This document shows positions 25,126 through 35,484 of a stretch of 63,362 nucleotides of DNA, in pieces. Origin of the DNA: Monosporascus cannonballus (lineage: Eukaryota > Ascomycota > Sordariomycetes > Xylariales); assembly GCA_004154925.1 (NCBI GenBank), contig QJNS01000352.1, positions 1 to 63,362 of the forward strand, given 5' to 3'. The first letter of the stretch is position 1, and each line of letters begins with the position of its first letter. The translations under genes and the position numbers were made by a program. The notes below the pieces were generated by a model. The model searched no databases. It was not told the DNA's origin and was given only the letters and a program-made list of their open reading frames with translations.

Positions 25126-28100
25126 CTAGTTCCAGGCCTTCGACAGCGGGCTCGCGATCTTCGGCGCGAACTGCAGGCTCTTGCGCCGAGCGGCCATGAG
25201 CCGCATGAGAACGCTCTGGTCCTTGTCCTTGTCCTGGCGCAGGAGGCTGCCGTGGCCGAAGACGCTCTGCTGCTTCGGTGGGCAGGTGCGCATCAGCATC
25301 TGTTGGTCGTGACCACCGTTCCCGGCAAGTTCATCATCGTGGTCGTAGTCGCCGTAGGCCGAGCCGCCGCGGGGCGCCGGCGTCTCGGGCGCCTCGGGCG
25401 TGACGTCCATGGCGAACTGGCGGATGCTCTCCGGGGCGGGGGTCTTTGGCACCGGGGTGAGCATGCTGTTGTCCATGTTCTCGAAGTCCCAGTCCTGATT
25501 TTTCTGCTGCTCCTCGTCCTCGTCGCGGTTCGACGGCGTGTGCACCCAGATCGTGCTGTCCCGGCGGCCCACGTGGTTGTTGGGCACCGTCTGGCACTCG
25601 CGTGCCGGGGGAGCAGCCGCGGCGTTGTTCTTCATCGGTGTGACGAGCGTGCCGTTGAGGTTGGCGAGTGCCTTCGGCTCCATGCTCTTGCGGCGGTTGC
25701 GGCCGCCGCGGGGCACGAGCGAGGTGTCGATGTAGTAGGGCGCCTCGTCGAGCCACTGGTTCTCGCGCTCGCAGCTGGTGATCTCGTTAGCACTTATACC
25801 GTACCGCTGCTGTCTGAAGACAGGCCGAAACTTACTCTAAGACCCAGCCGACGCCAACACACTGGACGACGCCGTTGCTCTCCCTGACCTTCTCCAGGGT
25901 CCTCTTGCCGCCGTCCTTGTAGACGACGTGGGTGATGCCGATCTTGGAGGAACTCGACGAGTCGCTGTTAGCGTCGCTGCTCGGGTTCCACGGCCAGCTC
26001 TTGACGCAGCGGGCGCCCATCTGGCTAAGGAGTTCGACGAAGACGGTGCTGGCGTCCGCGCCCTCACTAGTATGGACGTCGACGAAGACAACCGCGCCCC
26101 GGAGCAACGCCGGGTTGAGGTCTCTTCTCGGGGTGCGCGCGGGCGTGCCGATCGAAGACCACACGTCGGACTCGACTGGTGTGACCAGAGGGTTCTCAAT
26201 TTCCTCCTTCTTCTCATCGATGTCCATCTTCGATGAATCCTTCGTCGGAGAGGTCGCGTTCCCGGAGAGACCTGAGGGGCGTCTGGGAGGAAGTCTTGAC
26301 ACGCTTGCGCTGAGCTTTTTGATGCTGCGGGGTGCCGAGTCGTCTGCTGGCTTCAAGGGAACCTTGGAGACGGTATGAAAGTTTCGGTTGGTCGAAGGTC
26401 GCACAGGGGTTACAGGAGGAGCATTAGAGTTTCGCGTGCCCGTAGTAGAGTTTAATAAAGCCGGATCAATAGGCACAGCATTCTCATCACCATATTCTTG
26501 GCTAGCATCTGAGATTGAATCGTCGTGGGCATTGCCATCGACCATCTGCTCGGTGCCGGGCTGGTCCATCAAGGACATCTCCTCGGCTTCCACAGCAAGC
26601 TCGACATCCTCATTCGTGATGGGGACGTCGTCAAAGGCCGGGTCTTCGTAGGCGGCAGCGATGTCCGCCTCAAGCGCAGCTTCCAACTCCATCTCCATTT
26701 CCATCTCGGCCCGGATCTTCATTTCGTCATCGAAGAATGAGCTCTTGGCAGGAGAGGCCCCAGCAAGCGGCGAGCCGTTCTCCACTAGAGAATGCTCCTC
26801 ATCGCTTTCTCGCGCAGGGGTGGGTGCCGGACTAGCGACGCTACGCTTCAATGGGCTCGAAGCTTTCCATTCGCCGAGCTGCATGGCAAGCGGCGTGAAA
26901 CCAAGCTTGGCGCTGCCTCTGGAGACTGATCTGATAGCACGGGTCGCGGCCTTGACGGCACTGGAAGGAAGACCATTACGAGGAGTCTTGGAGCTGGCGG
27001 GAGTGGGTGTAGCGGGAACGGCGTCGAAGTCCAGCGTAGTGTCATCTAGGTGTCTCGAGGCAATCTTGCCGCTGAGTGCAAGTTCGTCCTCCGATTCAGA
27101 CATGTATTGGCCCTCCAAATCCTTCGATCGGAGGCCGAATCCTGGTTTGACTTCTTGCTCCGGAGGAGATTGAGGGGGAGTGGTCTTCGCCGCATCTGGG
27201 ACGTCACCCTCAGCACCGTCTTGCTCGTCCACGTCCATCGGATCATCATTCATTTCCTCGGACTTGTGTGAAACTTCCGCCGGCAACCCCACGGGCTGCT
27301 CTGTCTCAACAGGAGCTTCCTGGTCAACGTCTTCTACAGGAGATTTCTCTTTGAGGGCAGGGTCGGCATGGCGAGGAAGAACTGCTGATAGGCGACCCGG
27401 GAAGACCAGTGAGTCCGTCGACTCAACCTTGATCTCTTCCTCGGTTCCTTCGACAGAAGCCCCCTCGGCTTTATCTATTACGGCCTGGTTCTCTGTTTCC
27501 TGGAGGGGCGCCTCAGCAGAAGTCTCGTTCTCAGTTACCTCGGGGGCCGCCTCAGTAGAAGTCTCGTCTTCGGTTACCTCGAGGGGCGCCTCAGCATAGT
27601 TCTCTTCCTGGACAACTTCCTCAATAGGCTGCTCCTCTTTGGCCGGGGACGACTTCGGGCCGAACAGCAATCTGTTCTGCCCCTCCATAGGTGGGACGGG
27701 CGACCCCAGCAACTTCTCAGGTGATGCAGGGCGTTTCGCTGGCGACTGGAGCAGAGACATCTTCAGCGGTGAGCGAGCGACTTCTGCGCTCTCTGCGTCC
27801 GAGGGGGGTTGAAGAGCCTTGAGAGACATCGGGGGGCGCTTCGCAGGTGACTGAAGCATCGAAGCCTTGAGGGGAGACTGCGAAGACTGGGAATCGGTCT
27901 TCGTCGCTGAAAAGATCAGAGACGGAATGGCGTCTACCCTCTTAGCAGGCGACTTCAGCGCGTCTTTCCATGGCGAAGGAGGGATCCTGCGCACTGGACT
28001 GCCAAAGATGGCAGAGGCGGGCAGCTCTGAGGGCTGCTGTGTCGTCTCCTCCGTCTCATCGCTAGGCAAAGCCAATTGCGGCTCGAACCTCTTAGCGCTG

Positions 28101-29023
28101 GGTGGTTTTATAGGGCTCTTCATCAAAGGTTTGAGAGGAGTCTTTTCTAATGTGGCGAGCTCATCATCGGAGTCGGCATCTCGTGACAGCGGGATGTTCT
28201 GGCCGTCCTTCTTAGGGCTCAGAGGGGCCTTCTGGGGTTTCTCCTCAGTCGCCGTCGACGTCGACCGCGCACTGGCTCTGGTTGTTCTACCGCCCGCAGC
28301 TGGTTTCCGCACAGGCTTGGCTCGCATACCAGTGCCAGTCTCCGCCACCGTGTCTTTTGCCTTGGTGGCAGCCGGCGGTACCCTGTTCTCCTTCTCCGGT
28401 TCCTGGAATGTCACGGTCTTCTTAATGACACCATTCGACCTGGATGCAGGTCTAGAGACGGCAGACTTCAAGCCCGGCGTCGGGTTAGTTGCGAAAGTCG
28501 TGGTGATGGTCCCTTGTGGTCCCTTGGCGGTTGCGGTCGTCCGCTTACGGACAGTCTTCTTCACTGGTTCAGATGGCGCAGCAGTGCTGGAGTCCTCGGT
28601 GGTAGGTTTCCGGACTCGGGTGCGCGTCGTCTTAGGGGCTTCTGGCTTGACAGGCTCTGCGGCTGTTTTCCGCATCTTGCCGCGTGTCGTTCGTGGTGCA
28701 GTGGTTGATTCATCTTCGGTGTGTTGTGGTTCGGGCTCCGGCTCCGGCTCCGGCTGCGGCTCGGGTTCGGCCAACTTCTTCGGCCTGCCCCGAGTCCTGG
28801 TGGGAAGCTTGTTCATGATGAACTGTTTCTGGGCAGGCCGTTGGTTCTCCTCAGTATCCTCGTCGCATCTTGTTTTCCGCTTGTTTGAGGTGGGTCGAGT
28901 GGTAGAAGTGGTCGTGCTTGCTTTTGCTGAAGTAGCAGCTGCCTTGGTCTTGGTGACTACTGTTGTCTCCTTTGCGGCTGCCCTCGCGCGCGTCATACGC
29001 TTCGGTGGGCTTGCAACCTCCAT
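25126..29023 (-). CDS. large basic nuclear protein with C-terminal BRCT domain
   Basis: 1278 aa in two exons, 29023-25836 and 25774-25126. The BRCT module (about 965-1100) is split by the intron: GWVLD then CERENQWLDEAPYYI, with the conserved BRCT Trp. BRCT domains bind phosphoproteins or DNA ends, so a chromatin, checkpoint or repair role is likely. The first 950 residues are low-complexity: Lys/Arg/Thr-rich start, an AT-hook-like core (RTRGRPKKL), a Glu-Pro repeat, and at least four SPxKRP/SPAKR motifs (CDK-type sites and S/TPxK DNA-contact motifs). Acidic degenerate repeats of the type EVTEDETS follow. The tail after the BRCT is rich in TPxP and ends with a basic segment. Nuclear localisation is inferred. 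A single-BRCT Mcph1-like or Ki-67-like scaffold is possible, but orthology cannot be set here. Confidence 0.85.
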
Positions 29024-29833
29024 CTTAATTTGGAAGATAGGGAAGAATCCAACTGGAAAAAAAAGAAAGAAACAAAAAGAGACAACGATTTAACAAACCT
29101 GTGTTGTCGAATAATGGATGGTGTTGTTGATATTGTAATTGTAGTTGAGTACAATTGAGCCGAGGAATAATTATCGATCTTAAAGTGGCGTGTTTTGGGG
29201 CGGGAGCTTGGGCCTTTCTAATCCGACATAAACAAAAACACTTGCAGGCCCGTTGCTCCGTGGTAACCGGGAAACCCCACTATCCCTTGGCGCGATTTTT
29301 CAGGCCCCCCATTTTGCAAAAGGAGTCACTGGTAAACCCCCCTGATTCGCCCTGCGATGTGAGCAACATGCCACAGAGAAGCTGACAGGGAAGTAAGCTC
29401 ACCTGCACCTGTTCACCAACCAATCTACTTCAATCATCTGGATCCTTTCCGAATCGAGATTGTCTATTACTCATATCTGCCATTAACTTAACACGACGTC
29501 GGCTGGTGAGTGATAGCGTTTGCCCACATGAATATACACAGTACCATGATACAATTGGAAGAGAGTGGCTGTCGAGGGACGAACACAATGAAAGATCATA
29601 TATGTCAGTTCGAGAGGCTTGCTCCAGGCTGCCGCATTTCTCGACTAAGAATCAACACTCCTTAATAACGAAGCAAGTCCGCGATTACCGGGCCATACGT
29701 TAACCTCATGGTTACTCAAGTAAAACCCCAAACTTCCCCACCTCGGGTCTTTCTGGTAATACACACTAGTTCATACAAAAGCGGTTAATACCGGCCCAGG
29801 AGTATTAGGGACACCTCGACAGCGGATTCAAGT

Positions 29834-31789
29834 TTAGAACGCCGCTATTAATGCCGTAACCCCAATGAGTCCCCAAAGGAGGGGGTGACCGCTGGCCGAG
29901 GCGCCTCTGTTGTCTGTCGCATCCTCGCCCAGGACAGGTGTGGGCTGGTAATCGACGGGTGTGCTGTCGGTGGTGCCGTTCCAGCAATAGCGTTCGAAGC
30001 ACGAGTTGCACGTCCCAGGGATCTCGGTCCGCGTTCTCACCAGGCTCCTCTGGAGAATAGCGCAGGCGGCACAGGCTAGCCACTGCGAGTCTACGGTGCC
30101 GTTGCCCATCGTCGCCACGTTCCAGCCGTTCGTAATGGCCGAGTTTCGCTCTTCGTCGGAGTAGGACGGCTTCCACGTCGAGAAGTTGCTGTTGTACGTG
30201 TACGGCGTGTTTGGGATATACACGATAAGCGGTGGAATGTGGCCGGCCTCGAATTCGGACGTGTCGCAGCCGAAGAAGGTAGGCTTCCGGTTGAGGCCCA
30301 GATTGATGAACGTCTCGGCGTCCGGGACCGCCGGGAAGGCAGTGCCGTTTGCAATAGCTTCTTCCCTGCTACGCTCAGCCGTCGCGCGGAGAGCAGTTCC
30401 GTTAGGCCAGTTACTATTCGTATCAGCTGAAGAATCAACCGCGAATATCACATCAACTTTGCGGTTAGGCTGGATAAGAGGATGCAACGGGATATTTTGG
30501 AGGTCTTCCCCGCCATCGACGAGCGAAAGCTGCTCCGTTTCTGCAAAGGGATTGGTATCCGGCTTGTAGCCGTAAAAAGGGTTTGGCTGATATACGGCGA
30601 TATCGTTATCCTCATCAGCGATCCTGTTTAGGACCTCCTCGATTGCAGCAGCGACGAAGGAGGGAACATCTGAGGACGTAATATCCTGGAGTAGGAACTG
30701 GTTGAACAAGGAGCTGCTTGTCCCCATCACGAAACCGAACTGGTCGAACCCGCGGACACAGCTGCCGTTCTCCGGTATACTGCCTTGGCTAAAGTTCGAG
30801 GCCAGGTATCTTGTGGGTGCGAAGCCGTATATCGTGGGATCCGGGCTCCCGAATTCCCAAGGGTTGAACTCAAATACTGTAGAACTTAGGGAGATTATCG
30901 TTTCACCAGGTCTTCGGCCGTCTGCGACTAGGATCGGCATAGGGGTATCAGCAGACTTAAATTTTGGCCCGTCCCCAATCGAGGAGAAAGTGTAGGCCGG
31001 TCCCCCATGTGGGGCGTTGATGAGCTGATAGGAAAGCGCGCGACCCCAATAATCGGTAATAGAGACCTCGAAGCCAGCCGAGCGTTTCTTATCGACCGAA
31101 CGTTCCACGTCCCTCCAGTATTCGACGGTGTTGAGGATCCCGACACCCTTCGGCTTCGCTGGCCCTTCGAAAACGGAGTTGGACAATTCCCAGGTATTAG
31201 AATCTTCGTCGCCGTCGCGGAGGTTGATAATGGTGGAAAAATTGTTGGCGAAGATCGAGCCGACAAGCCAGCCACCTCCCGAGAGACCCCCGAGGTACGT
31301 GCTAGCCTGGAGGAGGTGACCGAGGCCACCCGCGTCCAGTGACCCCTCGACTCGGCTGTCCGCCGCGGCGAGGAAGCCAGCGCCGTTCAGCATTGCTCGG
31401 TAGCCACCTCCAGACATGGCAAGGCCTATGTTCGGCACCACAGATAAATTCTCCGAATTTGCATTAACGAAGTCCTCGGCATCAAAGTCCTCATGGCCCG
31501 CGCGTCTGAAGAACTCGATCATTGGATCGATCGTCTTGGACCTACGGTTCTCGAGCCATGACGTCTCCGAGTCCGACAGCGACCTTGCGTTACGAATGGA
31601 CGGTCTCTTATCGGGACAGTCAACCGTTTGCGGCGCGTAGTTCCCCGAAGGACTATCCGGGGCAGCCCGCCGCGCTACATCTCTTGCTTCGACTAGCGAA
31701 TACTCAAGCGTTTCGGTGGTAGGAGTCGCAAGCGCGGCCGAGACGAGCCATAGGAATGCTACAGGGTAACGAATGCTGAACAGATGCAT
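29834..31789 (-). CDS. phospholipase B / lysophospholipase, secreted, GPI-anchored type
   Basis: Hydrolyses acyl chains from phospholipids and lysophospholipids at the cell surface. It is a single exon of 651 aa. The start is set at the ATG at 31789 because it begins a clear signal peptide (MHLFSIRYPVAFLWLVSAALA); the frame stays open about 60 codons further upstream, but that extension has no sense. The cPLA2-like catalytic core has the oxyanion segment SGGGYRAM (126-133), the nucleophile in GLSGGGW (Ser170) and the catalytic Asp in SLVDGGEDLQNIPLHP (Asp425). There are many N-glycosylation sites and paired Cys near the C terminus. The last 18 residues are hydrophobic (HPLLWGLIGVTALIAAF) after a small-residue stretch, which is a GPI-attachment signal. 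The gene is on the same strand as the BRCT gene but about 800 bp away, with no sign of coupling. Confidence 0.94.
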   Translation of the reverse strand: MHLFSIRYPVAFLWLVSAALATPTTETLEYSLVEARDVARRAAPDSPSGNYAPQTVDCPDKRPSIRNARSLSDSETSWLENRRSKTIDPMIEFFRRAGHEDFDAEDFVNANSENLSVVPNIGLAMSGGGYRAMLNGAGFLAAADSRVEGSLDAGGLGHLLQASTYLGGLSGGGWLVGSIFANNFSTIINLRDGDEDSNTWELSNSVFEGPAKPKGVGILNTVEYWRDVERSVDKKRSAGFEVSITDYWGRALSYQLINAPHGGPAYTFSSIGDGPKFKSADTPMPILVADGRRPGETIISLSSTVFEFNPWEFGSPDPTIYGFAPTRYLASNFSQGSIPENGSCVRGFDQFGFVMGTSSSLFNQFLLQDITSSDVPSFVAAAIEEVLNRIADEDNDIAVYQPNPFYGYKPDTNPFAETEQLSLVDGGEDLQNIPLHPLIQPNRKVDVIFAVDSSADTNSNWPNGTALRATAERSREEAIANGTAFPAVPDAETFINLGLNRKPTFFGCDTSEFEAGHIPPLIVYIPNTPYTYNSNFSTWKPSYSDEERNSAITNGWNVATMGNGTVDSQWLACAACAILQRSLVRTRTEIPGTCNSCFERYCWNGTTDSTPVDYQPTPVLGEDATDNRGASASGHPLLWGLIGVTALIAAF

Positions 31790-33637
31790 GGCGTGGGCTA
31801 CACAAGCATAAGGCCGCGGATGAAGATATGTCCGAGAAGGCTGACGGCCACGGGTATAGGCAGCAGATCGGGACGCAGCGCAGGTGGCCTTTAAAAGAGA
31901 AATAACGTTAGGTTTTACATAGACACGCCCGCTGAAGGATTTATGTTCCCTTCGGACCACCCGCGTTGTCAACGGTAATGGATGCCACAGGTGACCTATA
32001 TCCTGTTGAGAAGTGGGAGGTCAACTATACTAGGCGCGCGTTTAATGTACGTCACGAGTGTTCCCACCAACTGTAACATGTTTTAGCAATCATACCCGGG
32101 GTTTGAATTGGGAGATTTAAAGAATTAAAGGGTTTAAACCGGCAAGAACGCACTCGACTGGGATATTAAGATTTGCCCGCTAACTTCAGTATATCATTAA
32201 GCAGTAAGGCTGAGCAAGTCGTTCCGTAGGCTTAGCGAATTGTAAAAAGGCGCACGAACGGGACCAATCGCATGGTAAAAATAGATATCTGCCCAGTGAA
32301 TCAGAGTAATTCAACACCCAAAAAGAACGTTATGCTGTGCAACACAAGTTGACTCCACCCGGATTCACAGGAATGCCCGGATAAGTAGGCAATGTCCCCG
32401 CAGTGTAACCCACCTGGAGATCAGGCCACTCCCGTCTTTTATTACCGTAGTAAGTCACGTCGGTCGACGAATGATGAGACACCTTCGTAACGACGTCATA
32501 GCTAACGTTAAGAGAACCTACCCTCGCGGGCTACTACGGGATCCTACTGCCTCTAGCTAGATACACTAGAAGTAAGAAATTAACCGCCTGCATACGAAGA
32601 ATATGAATTCTTTTTCGGCGGGACAGTATTCTTAGCTATATATTAAAACATACAACTGTTGTGGTACGGTTGTTATGCAGCCATTAATACAACTTTACTA
32701 TGTGTCATTGTGCATTGTAGACTTGCTGCGAGTCAGGCATGATTAGGTAATTACAAACTTTTTGCGCCCGCCCTTTTGTGCCATAGGTACCATATATGGA
32801 TGCAGGCTTCGGGCCACCGGAATCTTCCGCAAACTTAAATTTGCCGGGCATGCCGGACGCAAAGTCTTCGAGTCCTCGTTTTGTGATATCGGCATCATAC
32901 CTACCTATTCCAACATACATACCTATTTACACCGTATGCACATCTGACCTCGGTCGCGACTCCGGAGGCTTTGCCAGTAGCCGAAGGAAACGAGCTCTGC
33001 TCCAGTCCAACTTCGCCTCGTAAGCGCCGCCGGTGTAACTTCCTAAGTAACTGAAACGCTCGGGTACTTCGTACAACTTCGTATACGGTAGGTGTTATGA
33101 TTTAGATGTTCACACTGGGAACTTATTATGTAAAGTAGGTGGCTATAAGCAGCCGCATCTCGCATTTTCCAAAGTCGATATCGGTTTGGTGCAAGGTACC
33201 TATCTTATTAGATGGCACTCCGGCTCTCTTGCCCGCCGCTCGTATCGAAAACACGCCTCCCAAAGACCGTTACCGACTTCGCAGTTTATTGCTATGGAAC
33301 TACTATGTTACAGTGATAGTGCTCGCTATCCACATTCGTCCCGTGGCAACTGCAGCTATCGAAGATACTCACTCGATGGAGCAACATAGCCTTCCTCTAT
33401 CATCTAGTCCTTCACGAACTTGCTCTTCTGTGGCTAAATGTACAAATGAAAAGTTCAATGGGGTATGATCCGTATGGTGCACATAGCACGAAATCTTATT
33501 GCCGAAGTTCCGTCACCCATGCAAGATTTCCAACCCGTCCTCGCCCAGCGGATTGGACCGAAAACAGAACTCCGATACGCGCCCGAGGTCATAGAGACAA
33601 AGGAAATGTGTGGTAGTCGGAACGTCGGACGCAAATG
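31790..33637. other. intergenic, no gene supported
   Basis: This region is upstream of phospholipase B and downstream of the pseudo-caspase gene. A short minus-strand frame at 32920-32705 (including FASGMPGKFKFAEDSGGPKP) looks mildly protein-like but has no start context, no partner exon I could join and no known family. Nothing else was seen. Confidence 0.4.
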
Positions 33638-35484
33638 TTATCTAAACGTAGTGTACGGGCCGTCGACTCTGACGTCCTTGATTCCTTCTGGCATCATGCG
33701 AAGCCATTCTATCCAACTCTCCGGATTGAGGGCCTCTTCGGAAAGCCTGAAAGAAAGAGATAGCTGAGAGCCATGATGCGGTTCTGGGCTGTGGAGGACC
33801 CGGGGCGGTTGCACTGGTGATAACGTAATCGACGGTAGCCTCGAGTTACTCGACATTTGCATATACAATGGTGATGGAAGGTTTGTAGTTGTTTCCCTCT
33901 CAAGACTTTTGTCTTGGACGAATTTGGAATAGATCGATAAGAGTCTGGAGTGCAGCTCGGCCGCCGACAGAGAATTCGGAAGGCGCTGGGACGCACGCAT
34001 TCGTAATTGCTCGGCTAAGTTTCGAGTAAAGCTGCCTCGCTCCAAGACTCTAAAGTCTCCCTCGGAGCTAGAAGCCGCAATGAGCTCGAGAACTCCCTTC
34101 TGGCGAACCATGTTCGAAGAAGGGTAATATGCAGCATCCATGATGATTAGCGTGTCGGAACATGCCTCTTCTAGGATCTGTTGGATACCACTCCACCTGA
34201 TGGTCGATGCGGTTCCCCTATCCCGAGCACTATATGTTGTCAGCAAAATTACGGCCAAGCCAGCACGGGGCGTATGGAAGTACCTGGCTAGAACCATATG
34301 CCTATGTTCGTCCAAAAAGCTATATCCGCTGTAATACACGATCTTCAAAACATCACGCGTATCATTCCTCTCAGCGAAGTCATCAACGGTGCGAGAAAGC
34401 CACCTCCAAGAATTCTTGCAGCCGTCGGATTTGGATGACGGAATCTTGGCAACTTCAAGAGAATAGTGATAGACCTTGTTGAGTACTTCACTCAGTTCAT
34501 CCACAGCGGCTATCGCTGCAGGGTCTCCGTCGTCCTGCCAGTGGATGAGAAGCACGGAGACCGCAGTATAACGGCTGCGGTGTGGCGATGATAACATCCG
34601 AGAGGCTGTCCCTTCTAATTCCGCCCTGATAGAAACAATGCTCGGCAAGGCTGTTAGGGGAGCCGGTGCAGCGGCCAGAGGTGGCATGGACACTGCTTTG
34701 TCCAACCGCGGACCAGAAGGCAGCGGCGTCCTGAGACGTGCCTCGCTAAGTGGCGCGCGACCTGGCGTAGTCTGGGGGTTAGCCAGAGCCGAAGTTGAGT
34801 CAATTTCCATCTCCTGGGAAGTCCGAGGGGACGAGAGCCTAACACGTTTCGACGCCGGGCTGATCGGACGACCAGTCAGGGACGCAAGATCCTGCAAGGG
34901 GCTTGAGGAACGATACTTGCGTACGGCTTCCTCCCAAGTCATATTGTGGTGATTTGGGTGACACTGTCAAAAATCTCATGAGACTCCGCCGATAAAAGGG
35001 GGGAGATGTGGCTGATCGCAGGACAACTTACGGCAACCCTCCGGCGTCTACAGTCAGCACAGGCACCCAGCTTCCTGATCAAGGCAGCCTTCTCCCTTTG
35101 TTGGGCCGAGAGAGGCCCGGTCCGGCGCCGACTGGCGCGCCGGTTGCTGGAGATTTCGGTGCCATCCTTGACGGAGAATATGGACTGAGACGACTCTACA
35201 CTATAGGCTGTTGCACTGGTGTCACCCGTCGCGTTCGTGACGGCCGTCACGTCGGAAGCATTTGTTGAACTAGACGACGCCGTATCCTTCCTCAGGGGCG
35301 TGGAGGCCTGAGCTGGCGTTGGGGGTCGGTCGAGGCGGCTAGAAGCTCCATGTCTGACATGCTGGGGCTGCGGTTGGTGACCAGGCTGCTCACCTTGGTG
35401 GGATGATGCATGTTGCACCCTTTCTTCTGACTGGGAGTCTTTCGGGAACGATTCCGCTAGACTGGGAGGGGGATGCATTCTCAT
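33638..35484 (-). CDS. Cys/His zinc-knuckle protein with inactive caspase-like domain
   Basis: 592 aa in two exons, 35484-35032 and 34963-33638. The intron splits a short motif that reforms on splicing: GACADCRRRRVA joins CHPNHHN, giving Cys142, Cys145, Cys152, His153, His156 and His157. It resembles the first half of a Zn(II)2Cys6 domain but ends in His ligands. The N terminus (1-135) is disordered and Ser/Thr/Gln-rich. After a Pro/Ser linker, residues about 280-460 look like a C14 caspase/metacaspase fold: YTAVSVLLIHW, a hydrophobic strand LKIVYYSGYSF, and LIIMDAAYYP. In active enzymes the second motif carries His (SGHG) and the third Cys (DxC); here they are Tyr365 and Ala429, so the domain should be catalytically dead. 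The C terminus is conserved-looking (WIEWLRMMPEGIKDVRV). Function unknown; nuclear or regulatory role is inference. Confidence 0.85.

Noticed and set aside
27867..29093. 408-codon open frame on the plus strand
   Set aside because: Antisense to the low-complexity, GC-rich N-terminal part of the BRCT gene; its Val/Ser/Leu composition is that of a shadow frame.
31790..31972. 61-codon upstream extension of phospholipase B
   Set aside because: It would bury the signal peptide that begins at the ATG at 31789.
33638..35484. A standard Zn(II)2Cys6 transcription factor
   Set aside because: Only three Cys of the six are present and the motif continues as CHPNHHN; no fungal transcription-factor middle domain follows.
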